DNA of 64,000 bases from the NCBI RefSeq assembly GCF_000003815.2, contig NC_049996.1:8396095-8460094 (forward strand), read 5' to 3'. The translations under genes and the position numbers were made by a program. Source of the stretch: Branchiostoma floridae (taxonomy: Eukaryota > Chordata > Leptocardii > Amphioxiformes > Branchiostomatidae). The notes beneath the pieces were generated by a model, which worked only from the letters and a program-made list of their open reading frames with translations, had not been told where the DNA came from and searched no databases. Positions 46,293 through 57,676 of the stretch are shown in pieces (position 1 is the first letter of the stretch; each line of letters begins with the position of its first letter).

Positions 46293-49200
46293 ATGGTAGC
46301 CTGTTCAACAAAATGTTCGGCTTTAGTGGTGGTCTGCATCGTGTCGTACGTCCTGGTGTCGCTGCCGCTAGCCCTCGGGCTCCTGGGCGTGTGGGAGCCG
46401 AGGCGACAGGGCTTCTTCTGCGGGGACGAGAGCATTTCCCTCCCGTACGCCAGGGACACCGTCTCGTTCGGGGCAATGCTGGGCGTGTCGTTTGGGGGCG
46501 TCGTTGTCGTCGCTGTTGCGGAAGGTTTCTGTGCAAAGGTGAGGTAGCTAACATCAATGTGTAATATAAGTTGTTTGCCGAGAAGCCCTGGTATGTAAAA
46601 GTTATAGTAACAACCACGTATTCTATATGTAGTACGTTACCTGTTACCATATGTTAGTAGTTGTCTAGAAGTCATGGCATGCAAACGTTGAAATAATAAC
46701 GATGTATTACACATGTAATAAGCTACCTGGACGTGTGCGAAAGAACTTGTATTATAAATGCAGTACTTTAAGTTAGATGTCATATTTCTCTACAGATTTT
46801 TCTCCACAGGTGTGTTGGTATGTAAATTGTATAATCTAGGTCAGCTTCTCGGAAATGTTCAATCATGTGGAGAAGTAAACTGGTCGCCAACGCAACTAAA
46901 GGCAGGAAGCAGGCAGGCCATGCCTTGTGAGCAGGGCCTAAGTGAACCGTATATTGTATAATAAGGGCCAAAAAGTTTCCATTTTGACACATGCATTTTT
47001 TACCCGTATTTTCCAGAGGAGGGGGCTGAAGCGCTCTGCCATTCTCCTAGAAAGTTTGATCTGCGCGGGAATGCTGCTTTACATCATGGCGGCGGCAATG
47101 TCGGCAGTGTTTGGCATGAAGCTGTCCATGGGAGCTCTTCGTCCACACTTTCTGGCAGTCTGTAAGGTAAAGTATACGTTAACCAGCGCCGGAAGGGCGC
47201 ACCTGGGGGAGTGGGGGAGCCACCACCTCAAATTCCAATATGTAAACACCTGATCAGACACATACAAATGCTCATTTCCCCATAACGTTACCGTGCCCTA
47301 GAGTGGAATGCCCTAGCCTCCACCAGGCCTTCCTACGGGGGTAGAATTCGGGAAAAAAATCAGAAAATTGGCCAGGGGAGTCAGTCCACGCTAAGGCTCA
47401 TGTTTTCCCTCCGGTTGCGCGGCCGACCAACTCCTCTGGTAGCAAAACTTCCCTAGCCTAGAAAACTATTCTCCCTATAATAGCCAGCGTATACGTAGTC
47501 AGTCTAGTAGAGCCGGAATGCCCTGCTGTCTGGCTCGGTTGTGACAGCTCCCACTGCTGAGTGGTTCCTGGGAATTTGGTTAAGTTAGGAATAAAAGTCT
47601 AGTTTTAGTTTATATAATTGGCCTGGGAGTGAACTCTTTAGCCACGGGATACACTGCAAAAGACTGACTGAAAACCCATAGTACTAGTAACTTATTTGTC
47701 CCTATTAGGCCAAATTCTCGTCTTTTTTTTTATTCAGCTGACACGTCTGCCCGGAGACTATGTTAATTGAGGGTGTTGCTGATGCAGATGTATACGGAAA
47801 GGACATATTCTGCAAAGTATTTGTGTCAAGTGTTGCTGGGTTATGTTAACCTAAAAACGCCAACGTATGGACATAATCAGTATATACTACCCGATACGCC
47901 TTCCTATCTAAAGGTTGTAAGCCCGACCAGTGGCTAGCAACTATATCCAAGCGCGTGTCAAGAAGCTATCGTTGGAGTGAAATACTGACGTTACAGTCCT
48001 TGACACATATGACTTTTAAGCCTTAAAAGGCTGTTTCCAGGCTATTGAAAGACAACAGTTACTTCAAGATTCATCCATACCGCGGATAACTTTTTAGTCT
48101 GTGACCAGACCCTCTGGTCGACAGACTTTTAGTTTTGTCACGTTTACGCGCGTTCGCAGCTGTATTTGTATGTTCCCGTTGTCTGAATTCTATGTGGTTT
48201 GGCAGGTCCTTTGTACTGAGGTTGACGATGATGCACGTGAACTTTTTTTTGCGGCAGGTGGTTTTATTATGGATTTTATAAAAATAACACCCCTACAATT
48301 TGTTCGTCTTGCGGTGTTTTGGTCCAGATCCTCTGTATGTGGGTCATGGTGTCATTGGAATTTGTCAAGCAGATGCGTGGTGTTACCTGATCGTCAAAGT
48401 TATTCGCGTTCGCATCTGTATTTTCATGTTCCCGTTGTCGCATACGTACGTTGTTTGGCAGGTCATCTGCACTGAGGTTGACGATGATGCACGTTGTTTT
48501 TTTTTGTTGTTTTTGCGGCAGTTGGTTTTATTAGGGACGCAATAAAATAACACCCCTACAAAATGTTCATCTTTCGGTGTATTAGTCCAGATCCCCTGTA
48601 TATGGGTCATGCTGTAATTGAGATATTGCAAGCAGATGCGTGATGTTCTCTGGTCGTCAATGTAACGCGCGTTCGCATCTATATCTGCATGTTCCCGTTG
48701 TCGCATACGTTTGTGGTTTGGCAGGTTCTCTACACATAGTTGGACAATGATGCAAGGTGTTTTATTTTTTCGGCAGCTGTTTTATTATGTATGTAATAAT
48801 TTCAGAAATCACCCCTGCAAATTGTACGTTTCACAGTGTATTGGCCCATGTCTGCATATGGTGCCCGTTGAGGTAATTGGGTATAGTTAAGCAGATGCGC
48901 GATATGTGCAAGAATTTTACGCGCGTTTGCTTTCTACCTCTTATTCAACAAGTTTATCCGTACTACTTTATGTACCAGCATCATGGACCCCGGGATTCAC
49001 CCATTAACACTGTGTCATGCTACCTTATGGCTTCACACTAGTTAAAAACTTATCGCACAGTTCATCATCAACAGCTGTGTGTTATCGTATGTGGGACATG
49101 GGAACCGACATCTAATGTTCCACTAATGACCCTGTCAATCAAATGCCTCCTGTCGCCGTTTGCAATGAAGCGTGTAAGAATTCTCGTCCCAAATGAAGTT

Positions 49201-50134
49201 TAGCCATATTATATTCCCGGACTTCGACTAAGAAACATCAAGGTCCTATTCCGTGCTTCATACTTATTACGTCCATAACAGAAACATGTTAATACTTGGT
49301 GCGTTTGTCAGTCTGCCTGTCGGTCTTGTAGGTGTGTCTGTGTGTGAATGTGCCTGTGTATTAGAGTAGACCATCCGGTAACTTATCGTCACCATATATC
49401 TTTTTGACTTTGGCCACATGTTATCTCACAATCCATACCTGTTTAGTAAGATTCACATGACACAGAAATATTAGGCAACTTTAGATACAACGATATATCT
49501 AACACCATGAAAAGAATCATATAGGATATAAGCACAACGTCACACACCAAAGAAGACAAAACAACCAACATATACCAGACCGACGTCACAGACTATGTTA
49601 CCTACGGTCACTTGTTTTCTTTTTCATTCAAGAGCTAGTTAACAAAACGAAAAGAGTTAGAAAATCACTTTTTCTTTTTTATTTCCGCAGGTCAATGTCA
49701 CATTCACCTGTGCACCTGGTGACTACGTCACAGAAGACGTCTGCACAGGTGATGCCGACGTCATCAGAGACGCCAGGTCGTCCTTTCCATCCGGACACGC
49801 CGGAATAGCCGGCTGCCTGGCGGCTTACGTGGTGATGTACCTGCAAACCCGCGTCCGGGACAAGAGCTGGGTGGTACCAAGGGTGGTGGGGCAAGTTGGG
49901 TTGGTTATAGGAGCTCTGTGCGTCATGGGCAGTAGGGTTGCCGATCATCGGCACCATCTGGCGGATGTTATCGGAGGTGCAGTTATTGGGGCTGCGTTTG
50001 GTGTTGGCGGGATGAGTGTGACCCAAGAGCTCACCAACCCAACTGGCAAAAGCGGGACTAGTCAGGACACTGATGGTCACTTTTCAGCGCGACAAGGGGC
50101 TGTAGTTGAACTGTCTGAGATTTCAAAAATGTAA
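46293..50134 (+). CDS. phospholipid phosphatase (PAP2/LPP family), copy 1
   Basis: Exons 46293-46538, 47017-47166 and 49691-50134; 279 aa, all junctions phase 0. The family dephosphorylates lipid phosphates such as phosphatidate, LPA and S1P, as six-pass membrane proteins with the active site outside or in the lumen. The catalytic signature is complete: C1 K117-x6-R124-P125 (KLSMGALRPHFLAVC), C2 P165-S-G-H168 (SSFPSGHAG), C3 S213-R-x5-H220-x3-D224 (SRVADHRHHLAD). Hydrophobic spans occur at about 10-33, 58-80, 96-113, 170-185, 192-212 and 224-240. The length matches LPP1-3. I chose the ATG at 46293 because it is the first in frame. The open frame runs further upstream without an ATG. Intron 2 holds a roughly 260-base tandem repeat. 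Confidence 0.9.
47300..47565 (+). repeat. interspersed repeat (copy a), CCACCAGGCCTTCCTACGGG
   Basis: It shares with 50175-50395 the blocks CCACCAGGCCTTCCTACGGG, AAAATTGGCCA, CCCTCCGG and ATAGCCAGCGTA..GTAGTCA. It lies in intron 2 of PAP2 copy 1. No coding part. Confidence 0.65.
48110..48960 (+). repeat. tandem repeat, about 260-base unit, 3-4 copies
   Basis: The landmark CGCGTTCGCA recurs at about 48149, 48408 and 48669, with a diverged CGCGCGTTTGC at about 48921. Each is followed by GTTCCCGTTGTC, a TTTGGCAGGT block, TTTTATTA and CACCCCTACAA. Unit divergence rises along the array. It lies in intron 2 of PAP2 copy 1 and creates spurious open frames. Confidence 0.85.
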
Positions 50135-50174
50135 CCTTATATCAAGCCTCAGCGAGAGAACTATTACCTTTAGA

Positions 50175-50395
50175 AGTAGCTTCCACCAGGCCTTCCTACG
50201 GGGGTGCGGGGATCGTAGAATTCGGCAAAAAAATCGGAAAATTGGCCAAGGGACTTAGTCCAAGTTAAGGTTCATGTTCCCCCTCCGGAGCCGTCCAAAC
50301 CTTACCCTCTAGTAGCAAAGCTCCCCTAGCAAATTGTTCCCCCTATGATAGCCAGCGTAGTCAGTCTGGTAAAAACTACTCTAGAAGATCAATAG
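50175..50395 (+). repeat. interspersed repeat (copy b), CCACCAGGCCTTCCTACGGG
   Basis: It matches 47300-47565 in order and orientation. Here it lies in the 3' UTR region of PAP2 copy 1, 40 bases after the stop. Confidence 0.65.
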
Positions 50396-50839
50396 GCTGT
50401 CGTTGACTTAATAGCCGGAGCAGTCTACTACCAGACCCACTCACGCCCCCTACTGACTTCCTCTACAAATGACCATTACGAACGGACATGAGCCATATAC
50501 CCGCTTGCACTCTATTATCAATGCGTATATATAACTGTCATACATGTCACTGTATTAGAACTCTAAATGATGTAATCTGTATCTATGTTATGTTTTATCT
50601 CACCAAGGAGGTTCTGCCCCTTACCTCTGCCCTCGTGATGTCAATCAAAAGCGGCCTGTAGGCTGATTGAAGCTTTGTCATGAATAGAGAAAAGGGGCCG
50701 GCAAAGAAAATTACCATACATATACATAGTTGTGAGCATATTTTCTGTGGGATGGGAAATCCTTTAAATGTTATATCCTATTTTCACCTTTATTTACAGA
50801 CACTATAGAGCCAAACCAGTTTGATATCCACTTGAATGA

Positions 50840-50845
50840 AATAAA
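50840..50845 (+). terminator. candidate polyadenylation signal, PAP2 copy 1
   Basis: AATAAA follows a stretch (CAGACACTATAGAGCCAAAC) that is conserved downstream of PAP2 copy 2, so this is probably within the original 3' UTR. Confidence 0.45.
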
Positions 50846-51513
50846 TCTGCTGTATATATACCACCTATGTGTACCATTGATACATCATTTAAAATGAAAG
50901 CTAAATATCCAGGTAAAAAGGTACACAAGTATCATGAGTAACTGATACCTTGTGTATAAAACACTTGGCATGTACAAATGTTCCTGTTGTCCTACACACA
51001 CATGTCTATAAAAACATACTTTGTCACTTTAATACCACTTCCTTTACAGTCAATTCCGGATATGCAGCTTGTACTATTCAGTACAAACATGATGTGTTAC
51101 GCCATGATATGAGGCCGTATTGTATTTGTAAGACTTGTAAGGGACTAAAATCTTGGACAGTACAGCTCTTAAACACGAAGGACTTACTAATAGGCTCGTC
51201 AGATTAGGTTTATCAGCGCTGTCCTGACATCCAATGCGATTTAATTACAAGACAAAATAAACAAACTGATTCTACGTTTGAGTAGTTAATCCTCGTGTAA
51301 CCGAGGGGTGGTAACAAGTGGATGAAGGTTTCCGAACGGTTCACATGACAGTGAGTTTTTCCATAGTACACGCAGTCGGACGTCCGTGGCTCTCCTGCGC
51401 TGTGTGCAGTCGACTTGTGGCGGTGTATCCGAAAAAAATACCTCCAGGAGATATCTTCATCACTTGATGATAGTGTCAAGTTTGTATCAACGAATGCAAC
51501 TGTTTCTTTTGGA
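50846..51513. other. intergenic between the two PAP2 genes
   Basis: It holds the promoter and 5' UTR of the second copy. No gene or clear repeat is recognised. Confidence 0.4.
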
Positions 51514-54500
51514 ATGGCAGCCTGCTCGGCAAACTGTTCGGCTTTAGTGGTGACCTGCATCGTAGGCTTTGCCCTCGTGGCACTCCCAGCAGCCCTCGGG
51601 CTCCTGGGCGTGTGGGAGCCGAGACGACAGGGCTTCTTCTGCGGGGATGAGAGCATTTCCCTCCCGTACACCGGGGACACCGTCTCGTTCTGGGCACTGC
51701 TGGGTACGTGGTTGGGGTGTGTTGTTGTCGTCGCTCTTGCAGAAGGTTTCTTTGCAAAGGTAAGATCAATGTGTTTGAGTTGGCTTGTAGAGTTGTCATT
51801 GTATGGGAACGGGAACTCGCTGACATCATCAAGGACTTGCCCAATGGCAAGGCTTGTGGGTCTGATGGTATCAGTAATGAGCATTTGAAGAATGCTGGCC
51901 CAAGTCTTTGTGTACATCTGTCATTGTTGTTCACCTCTGCCATTGTTCATAATTTCATTCCTGATAATTTGTTAGCCACGATTATTGTTCCTATAGTGAA
52001 GAACAAGTCTGGCAATATTTCCAGTACTGATAATTATAGACCAATCGCGATCACTTCGGCTCTATCCAAAGTCCTTGAGGCTCTCCTGCTGAACCGTCTG
52101 AAGCCTTTTCTTCAGACGTCAGATTCTCAATTTGGCTTCAAACCTAAACATGGGACTGACATGTGTGTTTTCACCCTAAAGCAGATAATTGAATACTACA
52201 GGGGGCTAGGGTCTCCGGTGTTTGTTTGTTTTTTAGACGCCTCAAAGGCCTTTGATCGCGTCAACCATTGGGCGTTGTTCAGCAAATTGATAGACAGAAA
52301 GGTTCCGCTGTACCTAGTTCGTTTTTTATTCTTCTGGTATAAGAACCAACGAATGCGTGTGAGATGGGGGGCTATCCTGTCTCCCTACTTCTCCGTTACA
52401 AATGGAGTGCGGCAGGGTAGCTTCCTTTCCCCATATTTGTTTAACTTGTATATAGATGATTTGAGTGTAAGGCTTAACAATGCCAAGGTTGGTTGTTATG
52501 TGGGCGGGTCCATAACTAACCATCTTCTTTATGCTGATGACCTGTGTCTTATATGTCCCAGTATCAAGTCTCTTCAGAGATTAGTAGGGATATGAGAAGA
52601 GGTTAGTCTTGAAAACGACATATTGTTTAATATTGAAAAAACATGTTGTATGTATTTTCCCTGTGCTCGTCTGTTACTTCAGTATCCACCACCTCATGTA
52701 AAACTCTATGGTGCGAGTCTGAAGTATGTGACCTCATTTGTTTATCTGGGTGTACATCTAAACCCTACACTTAGCGATGACGACTGTGTACGTGCGCAGC
52801 TGAAAAGTCTGTATAGTCGTGCTAATTGTATAAATCGCAAGTTTTCCCTTTGTTCCACACCTGTTAAGAAAAACTTGTTTATGGCGTACTGTGGCCAAAT
52901 ATATGGCGCGCAATTATGGAATTCTGTCAGTGCGGGTGTCCTCTCTAAGTGCCGGATCGCATATAACAACTGTTTTCGGATTATCATGAATCGACGATGC
53001 AGTGCTAGCACAATGTTTGTGTACAATTCGACCGACAGCTTTGAAGCAAGGCGTAGGAAAATGTGTTATTCTTTTCTACAAAGATTAACGTCTTCCAATA
53101 ATATCATTGTCCAGCACTTGCTGACGTCAGACATGTTCTACAGAAATTCTTTTTTCCAGAACTGTTATGACTTTTTGTACAGGTAGAGATTTTAATGTAT
53201 ATGTATGTATCTTTTGTGTGTCTATGGGTTTTTAACCTGAAATAAAGAATAAAGAAAGATAAGTAGCTGGGAAAAGAGTGTCTATTTTGTCTTGTTTTTC
53301 TTTGAGGCAAACAGCCAAAAAGTCCGGCACCACTTGCTTTGACAGTTGTGTGTTGTTCAATTGTTTTTACAGACGATTGGCCTGAAACGACCTGCCATTT
53401 TCGTTAACAGTATAATCTGCGCGTACGTGCTGATCCTCATCATAACAGGAGCATATTCGGCCGTGAAAGCCATAAAGGTGACCATGGGAGCTCTCCGCCC
53501 ACACTTCTTGGCAGTCTGTAAGGTGATATAAAGAATCCCTCTTGCAAAGTACATTATGTTAATGAATGAAAGACCTTTATTGTACATTTATGTAATCTCC
53601 AAGCAGATCTTGCTGTGGCAAATGGGAAGGAGTTTAGCCGGCAGAGGAGTGTTATTGGCCACAGCGAAGTGCTGGAAAAAATCTGCTTGGAGATTACATT
53701 TATGCTCAAACAAGCTAAGTACAGGTCATAGCGATAAGGGACAATTTCATATAAGAAAAGTGTTATCTTTCTAACGTTACATCTACAGAGATTACTATGT
53801 GTATTTGTGTTAAGTGTTCTTTGTTTGTGTTGCTGTGTTACGGCAGTTCCAAAATGTCATGAGAACGTCGAGGCATTTGTCTAAGCATTATCACTCTGTA
53901 TTTTTGGCGTATTATATGCGACACCGCCAGATTTTTCTCGTTTGCTCAAGGTTCAGCTGTTGTATTAAGCCTGACCAGTAAAGTACTAGACTAACTAGTG
54001 ACAAGCGATTAATGACGTAAGTGCACATGAAGTAAAAACTGTTGGGACAGGTGCGTGCGAACTAGGACGGGGCACTAGACTATCGAGATGATTCAATTGT
54101 TCTATTCACATCTATTTCCAGACTACTGGGCGAAAGCAGTGTTCTTGCTTATCGAGGCCCTCTTCTCTTTAAGGCTTAGGTCACATTCCCAAACCGGGGC
54201 CCGGCCGAGATGTTTGAAGAAACGAAAAATTAAAATGTATACCTAGAAATATACACAAATCATGCCCATCAATCTTATTTTGACATGTTGTGGATTTGGA
54301 TGTCTTTTAGATCATTCGTGTCGCTCCCGAAAGCTGACCGGCCGGGCCCCGGTTTGGAAATGTGACCTAAGCCTTATACATGCATAGGAAAGTACAGATC
54401 AGCAAAATAACAAGAAAGTAACTCGTACGATCGTAACTATTTGAAGACAACTGCTACACAAAGTGAATCCATAAAAGATTTTCAGTATCTGGTTAAGGCA

Positions 54501-54978
54501 ACGTGAATATTCGCTAAATCGCTTTTCATGTTTCTTTCTTTAGGTGAACGTCTCATTCACCTGTACACCAGGTACCTACGTCACAGAAGACGTCTGCACA
54601 GGTGATGCTGACGTCATCAGAGACGCAAGGTCGTCCTTTCCATCCGGACACGCCGGAATAGCCGGCTGCCTGGCTGCCTACGTGGTGATGTACCTGCAAA
54701 CCCGTGTCCGGAACAAGAGCTGGGTGGTACCAAGGGTGGTGGTGCAAGTTGGGTTGGTTATAGGAGCTCTGTACGTCATGGGAAGTAGGGTGGCAGATCA
54801 TCGACACCACCTGGCGGATGTTATCGGAGGTGCAGTTATCGGGGCTGCGTTTGGTGTTGGTGGGATGAGTGTGACCCAAGAGCTCACCAAACCAACTTTC
54901 AAGAGAGTTGCTCGTCAGGACACTGATGGTCACTTCTCAGCGCGACAAGAGGCTGTAGGTGAACTGTCAGAGATTTAA
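51514..54978 (+). CDS. phospholipid phosphatase (PAP2/LPP family), copy 2
   Basis: Exons 51514-51759, 53373-53522 and 54544-54978; 276 aa, phase 0 junctions as in copy 1. The catalytic signature is complete: K-x6-RP (KVTMGALRPHFLAVC), FPSGHAG and SRVADHRHHLAD. By eye, protein identity to copy 1 is about 77% in exon 1, about 50% in exon 2 and about 90% in exon 3, where the DNA is nearly the same. Both should be membrane lipid-phosphate phosphatases. The diverged exon 2 spans (SIICAYVLILIITGAYSAV against SLICAGMLLYIMAAAMSAV) may change partners or localisation. Intron 1 carries a retrotransposon in sense orientation. Confidence 0.9.
51790..53186 (+). pseudogene. reverse transcriptase ORF with one in-frame stop
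   Basis: The coding part of the element above. 52593-52595 is TGA and the two halves are in the same frame, so a single substitution is the only visible lesion besides the 5' truncation. Confidence 0.85.
51790..53265 (+). mobile_element. 5'-truncated non-LTR retrotransposon (CR1/L2/jockey-like)
   Basis: A reverse transcriptase frame begins abruptly inside intron 1 of PAP2 copy 2 and shows the family blocks in order: LPNGKACGSDGISNEHLKNA, NYRPIAITSALSKVLE, FLDASKAFDRVNH, NGVRQGSFLSPYLFNLYIDD and the catalytic YADD (YADDLCL). An in-frame TGA at 52593-52595 breaks it, and the same frame then continues to 53186 with the C-terminal domain (FVYLGVHLNP). The endonuclease part is missing. The 3' end carries an AATAAAGAATAAAGAAAG-type microsatellite tail. 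It is a dead copy. Confidence 0.88.
53592..53697. repeat. foldback MITE, AATCTCCAAGCAGATC family
   Basis: GTAATCTCCAAGCAGATCTT at one end and AAATCTGCTTGGAGATTAC at the other, with GGAAGGAGTTTAGCCGGCAG inside. It is a shorter copy of 37176-37352, in intron 2 of PAP2 copy 2. Confidence 0.8.
54171..54375. repeat. foldback element with GC-rich arms
   Basis: AAGGCTTAGGTCACATTCCC and AAACCGGGGCCCGGCCG at the left are mirrored by CCGGCCGGGCCCCGGTTT and AAATGTGACCTAAGCCTT at the right. The middle of about 115 bases is AT-rich. It lies in intron 2 of PAP2 copy 2. Confidence 0.85.
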
Positions 54979-55039
54979 AAAATATAACCTTATGTACTGG
55001 TGTGGTGAGCATATTTTGATGAGAAATACTGGCATGAGA

Positions 55040-55045
55040 AATAAA
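55040..55045 (+). terminator. candidate polyadenylation signal, PAP2 copy 2
   Basis: AATAAA lies 62 bases after the stop, just before the hAT-like insertion. Confidence 0.4.
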
Positions 55046-55060
55046 CTGCCATGATGTATA

Positions 55061-55504
55061 CTAGGGGTGGGTACTGATACAGAAAATTCAGGTACAGGTA
55101 GGGTCCGGGTCCAGAACTGAAACTATGTGAAAAATTGTAAATGGGCGATGATCAAAACAATGGTCCATTCCGCTACAAAGTATTCTGTTTGGTAGATAGT
55201 ATATGACATTCATTGATGTTTTAAAATTCTATCTAAGTCACGTAAACAACACTATATGACTCTGGTCTAGTTTTACTCTAGAAGCCTGGTTAAAATGACT
55301 AATATCAACTCTCCTCTACTTTGCTCTCGTTCATTTCATGGATCTGTAAGCTTCAAAACAATCAACATCTCACAGTGTAATGTGTTCATTTTCATATTGG
55401 TCTAGCATCAGGTCCACTGTGTTTTTTTTCGGGTCTTTTTTTCTGGACCGGTTCAACAAGAAAAGACGGTTTTGTACCGGAGTGTACCAGTACCCACCCC
55501 TAAT
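55061..55504. mobile_element. non-autonomous hAT-like element
   Basis: The terminal inverted repeats TAGGGGTGGGTACTG and CAGTACCCACCCCTA fit the hAT consensus start (CAGGGGTG-like). Sub-terminal GGTCCGGGTCCAGAAC and TTCTGGACCGGTTC also pair loosely. No transposase. It lies inside the old 3' UTR of PAP2 copy 2. Confidence 0.7.
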
Positions 55505-56849
55505 GTATACTAAGATAACTCACACACAGACACTTTAAAGCCAAACCCATTGAACATCGAAGTTGATTTCAGTGTCAACTAAACCATTCATTCAATCAAG
55601 CACTGGAACAACTAAACAAAACAAAAAACACACGAGATAATTATTGACATTGTTATTGATGTTTAGTTTTGATGCAGAGTAGCTTGCTCTATCTACAAGT
55701 ACATGTAGTCCACGAGAGGTTGGTTCCAGCAATGGTTCCAGTCATTGATTGCTTACACCACAAAGTGACCAAGACATCACAATCATTTCACCATGATTCG
55801 CAGAAAAAGTTACCCCGGTAGTCCCAAAATTTGGCAACAACTGACATTTGCCAGAAATATACATGCTGGCATTATTTGCTTGTAGCTTTTCTACCACGTT
55901 TAAGCATTTGCAATACTTTATCATGATACTTCAATATAATTAGTAAAAGCAAATCAATTGTGAAAGCAGAAATAAGCATTACTCCATTAGGATATATCTC
56001 CTACCTCTTACAAAAATCAATTTGAAGAGAAGTACATTGCATGTAAGGTAACATAACCAAATGATACAGAAACGCATTATACGTAACATAATTTTTATAA
56101 CAATTATTCAGTTCTATGGGTATTTGCACAGGTACATTAAGCAACAAGTAAAATTATCCTCTTTGAGAGTATACAATGTACTTATATTATTTATCACAAA
56201 CTAGGCATCTTTTATAAATACAACTGCCTTGTTACATTCATACCCATTATCCTTATACATTACAGTCTTCCATTGACTCTTATTCATCATATGTATGATT
56301 GTATGTTATCATATCAAGGTGGTTTAAGCTTACTGATAAATGTGTTATACCCAATATTTTGATAAATTCAAAATAGCTGTAGACTATAGACTACATGTAT
56401 AACCAAACCATACCCATGTTTGTGAATAGTATAATCATTACAGCCTTGTAATAAAGCATGATTGGTCAAAATTTTTCTCATTGGACCATTTTGATAATCA
56501 AATTATCAGTATCAGAGCAGGGCATAACATCCAAAAACAAATTTTTAGAGCAAAGAAAAACAACAGGACAGTAATGAGAAACCCTTTTCATTTAACTTTG
56601 CCTTTTAGGCTGGTTCAATATTGCTCAAAACATAATGGAATGAAAAGTTTCATCAGGATGGTAAGTCACTGTATAACAAAGTCATTTGTACACTTGGTTA
56701 TGTACAAAGGACTCTGCTACCCAGGGAATGATCCTGTAGACAGAACAAAGGGTATCAATAACAAAACTAAGTATTTCTAAAGCTGGTCCATTGTGCACCT
56801 TTCTTCCTCTATCCTAGGCATGTGTCCTCACATCTTATTGGTCATATGT

Positions 56850-56950
56850 TAGCCTGGACTCCAGCCTTGTTAGCTCTGGTCTGCTCCGATCCTGGTGCTG
56901 GGATCGGGAGCTAGCCTGTCGAAAGCTAACAAGGCTGGATTCCAGGCTAG
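56850..56950. repeat. hairpin MITE
   Basis: TAGCCTGGACTCCAGCCTTG and GTTAGCT at the left pair with AGCTAAC and AAGGCTGGATTCCAGGCTA at the right. The loop is short (GATCCTGGTGCTGGGATCGG). Confidence 0.85.
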
Positions 56951-57161
56951 TCAGATACATCTGTATGAATCGTCCTTAGAGAGGCCTTCTATGACTCCAA
57001 TACACCACGCTCTGCAAGATTTCTTAATTCATATCTCGGTTTTCTTTTTACTTAAAGTGATTTGTGCTGTAACATATTGTTAGCATTGTGAAAATCTAAA
57101 GGAGAATCTGACATTGTGATGGCACCGTAGGGTATCAAGTTAGAACAAAAGAACACTGACC

Positions 57162-57371
57162 CTAATCTCAAGCAGATGTTGGGATGGGAGATTGTAAAGT
57201 TGCCTGACAGTTTCTGCCACTAGTGGGTCACCTGTCTAACTGGACCCAAACTTGCCCCACAGTGACAGACCGTACACTGGCTAGTGTGGCCTTAATGATG
57301 AGTGACTGTCAGACAATCTGGACAATCAGAAAACTTTACAATCATCAACCCCAACATCTGCTTGGAAATTA
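57162..57371. repeat. foldback element, diverged AATCTCCAAGCAGATC family
   Basis: CTAATCTCAAGCAGATGTTG and CCAACATCTGCTTGGAAATT form the ends. GATTGTAAAGTT pairs with AACTTTACAATC (read as complement), with more inner pairing. Confidence 0.65.
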
Positions 57372-57676
57372 CAATGACCTGACAGTCCTTTCCAGTAATT
57401 GACTAAATCGTTTATCTTTCTGCTACAATTTCTCAGACGTGCACAGTACACATTAACAATATGTACCTCAGCAAAGCTTTTCTTACTCTACGCTACGTCA
57501 TTTTGGCCCTTTGCAAAATTTTTCCCTCTCAATTATTCTTGACTAATCACATTCCAGTTTACAATCAAGACAGCTTCAATTTACTCGTTATTGCATCTTC
57601 GGGTGTCTTGTCGAACACCTTGCTTGTAACCATGGCAACAGAGAACAGATGGTTGCTATGGCAACGTTGGCCCGCC

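Larger units (their letters stand above)
55505..57676. other. intergenic and 3' flank of DAP
   Basis: At 55525-55580 there is residual homology to the 3' UTR of PAP2 copy 1. The rest is AT-rich with two foldback elements and no gene. The open frame at 56481-56780 has no family resemblance. Confidence 0.4.

Noticed and set aside
46270-46650. Minus-strand arginine-rich frames antisense to PAP2 exon 1 (also 51476-51943)
   Set aside because: They mirror the GC-rich coding exons of the phosphatase genes, which have full catalytic motifs on the plus strand.
48101-48475. 124-codon plus-strand frame
   Set aside because: It spans the 260-base tandem array; the frame is a by-product of the repeat.
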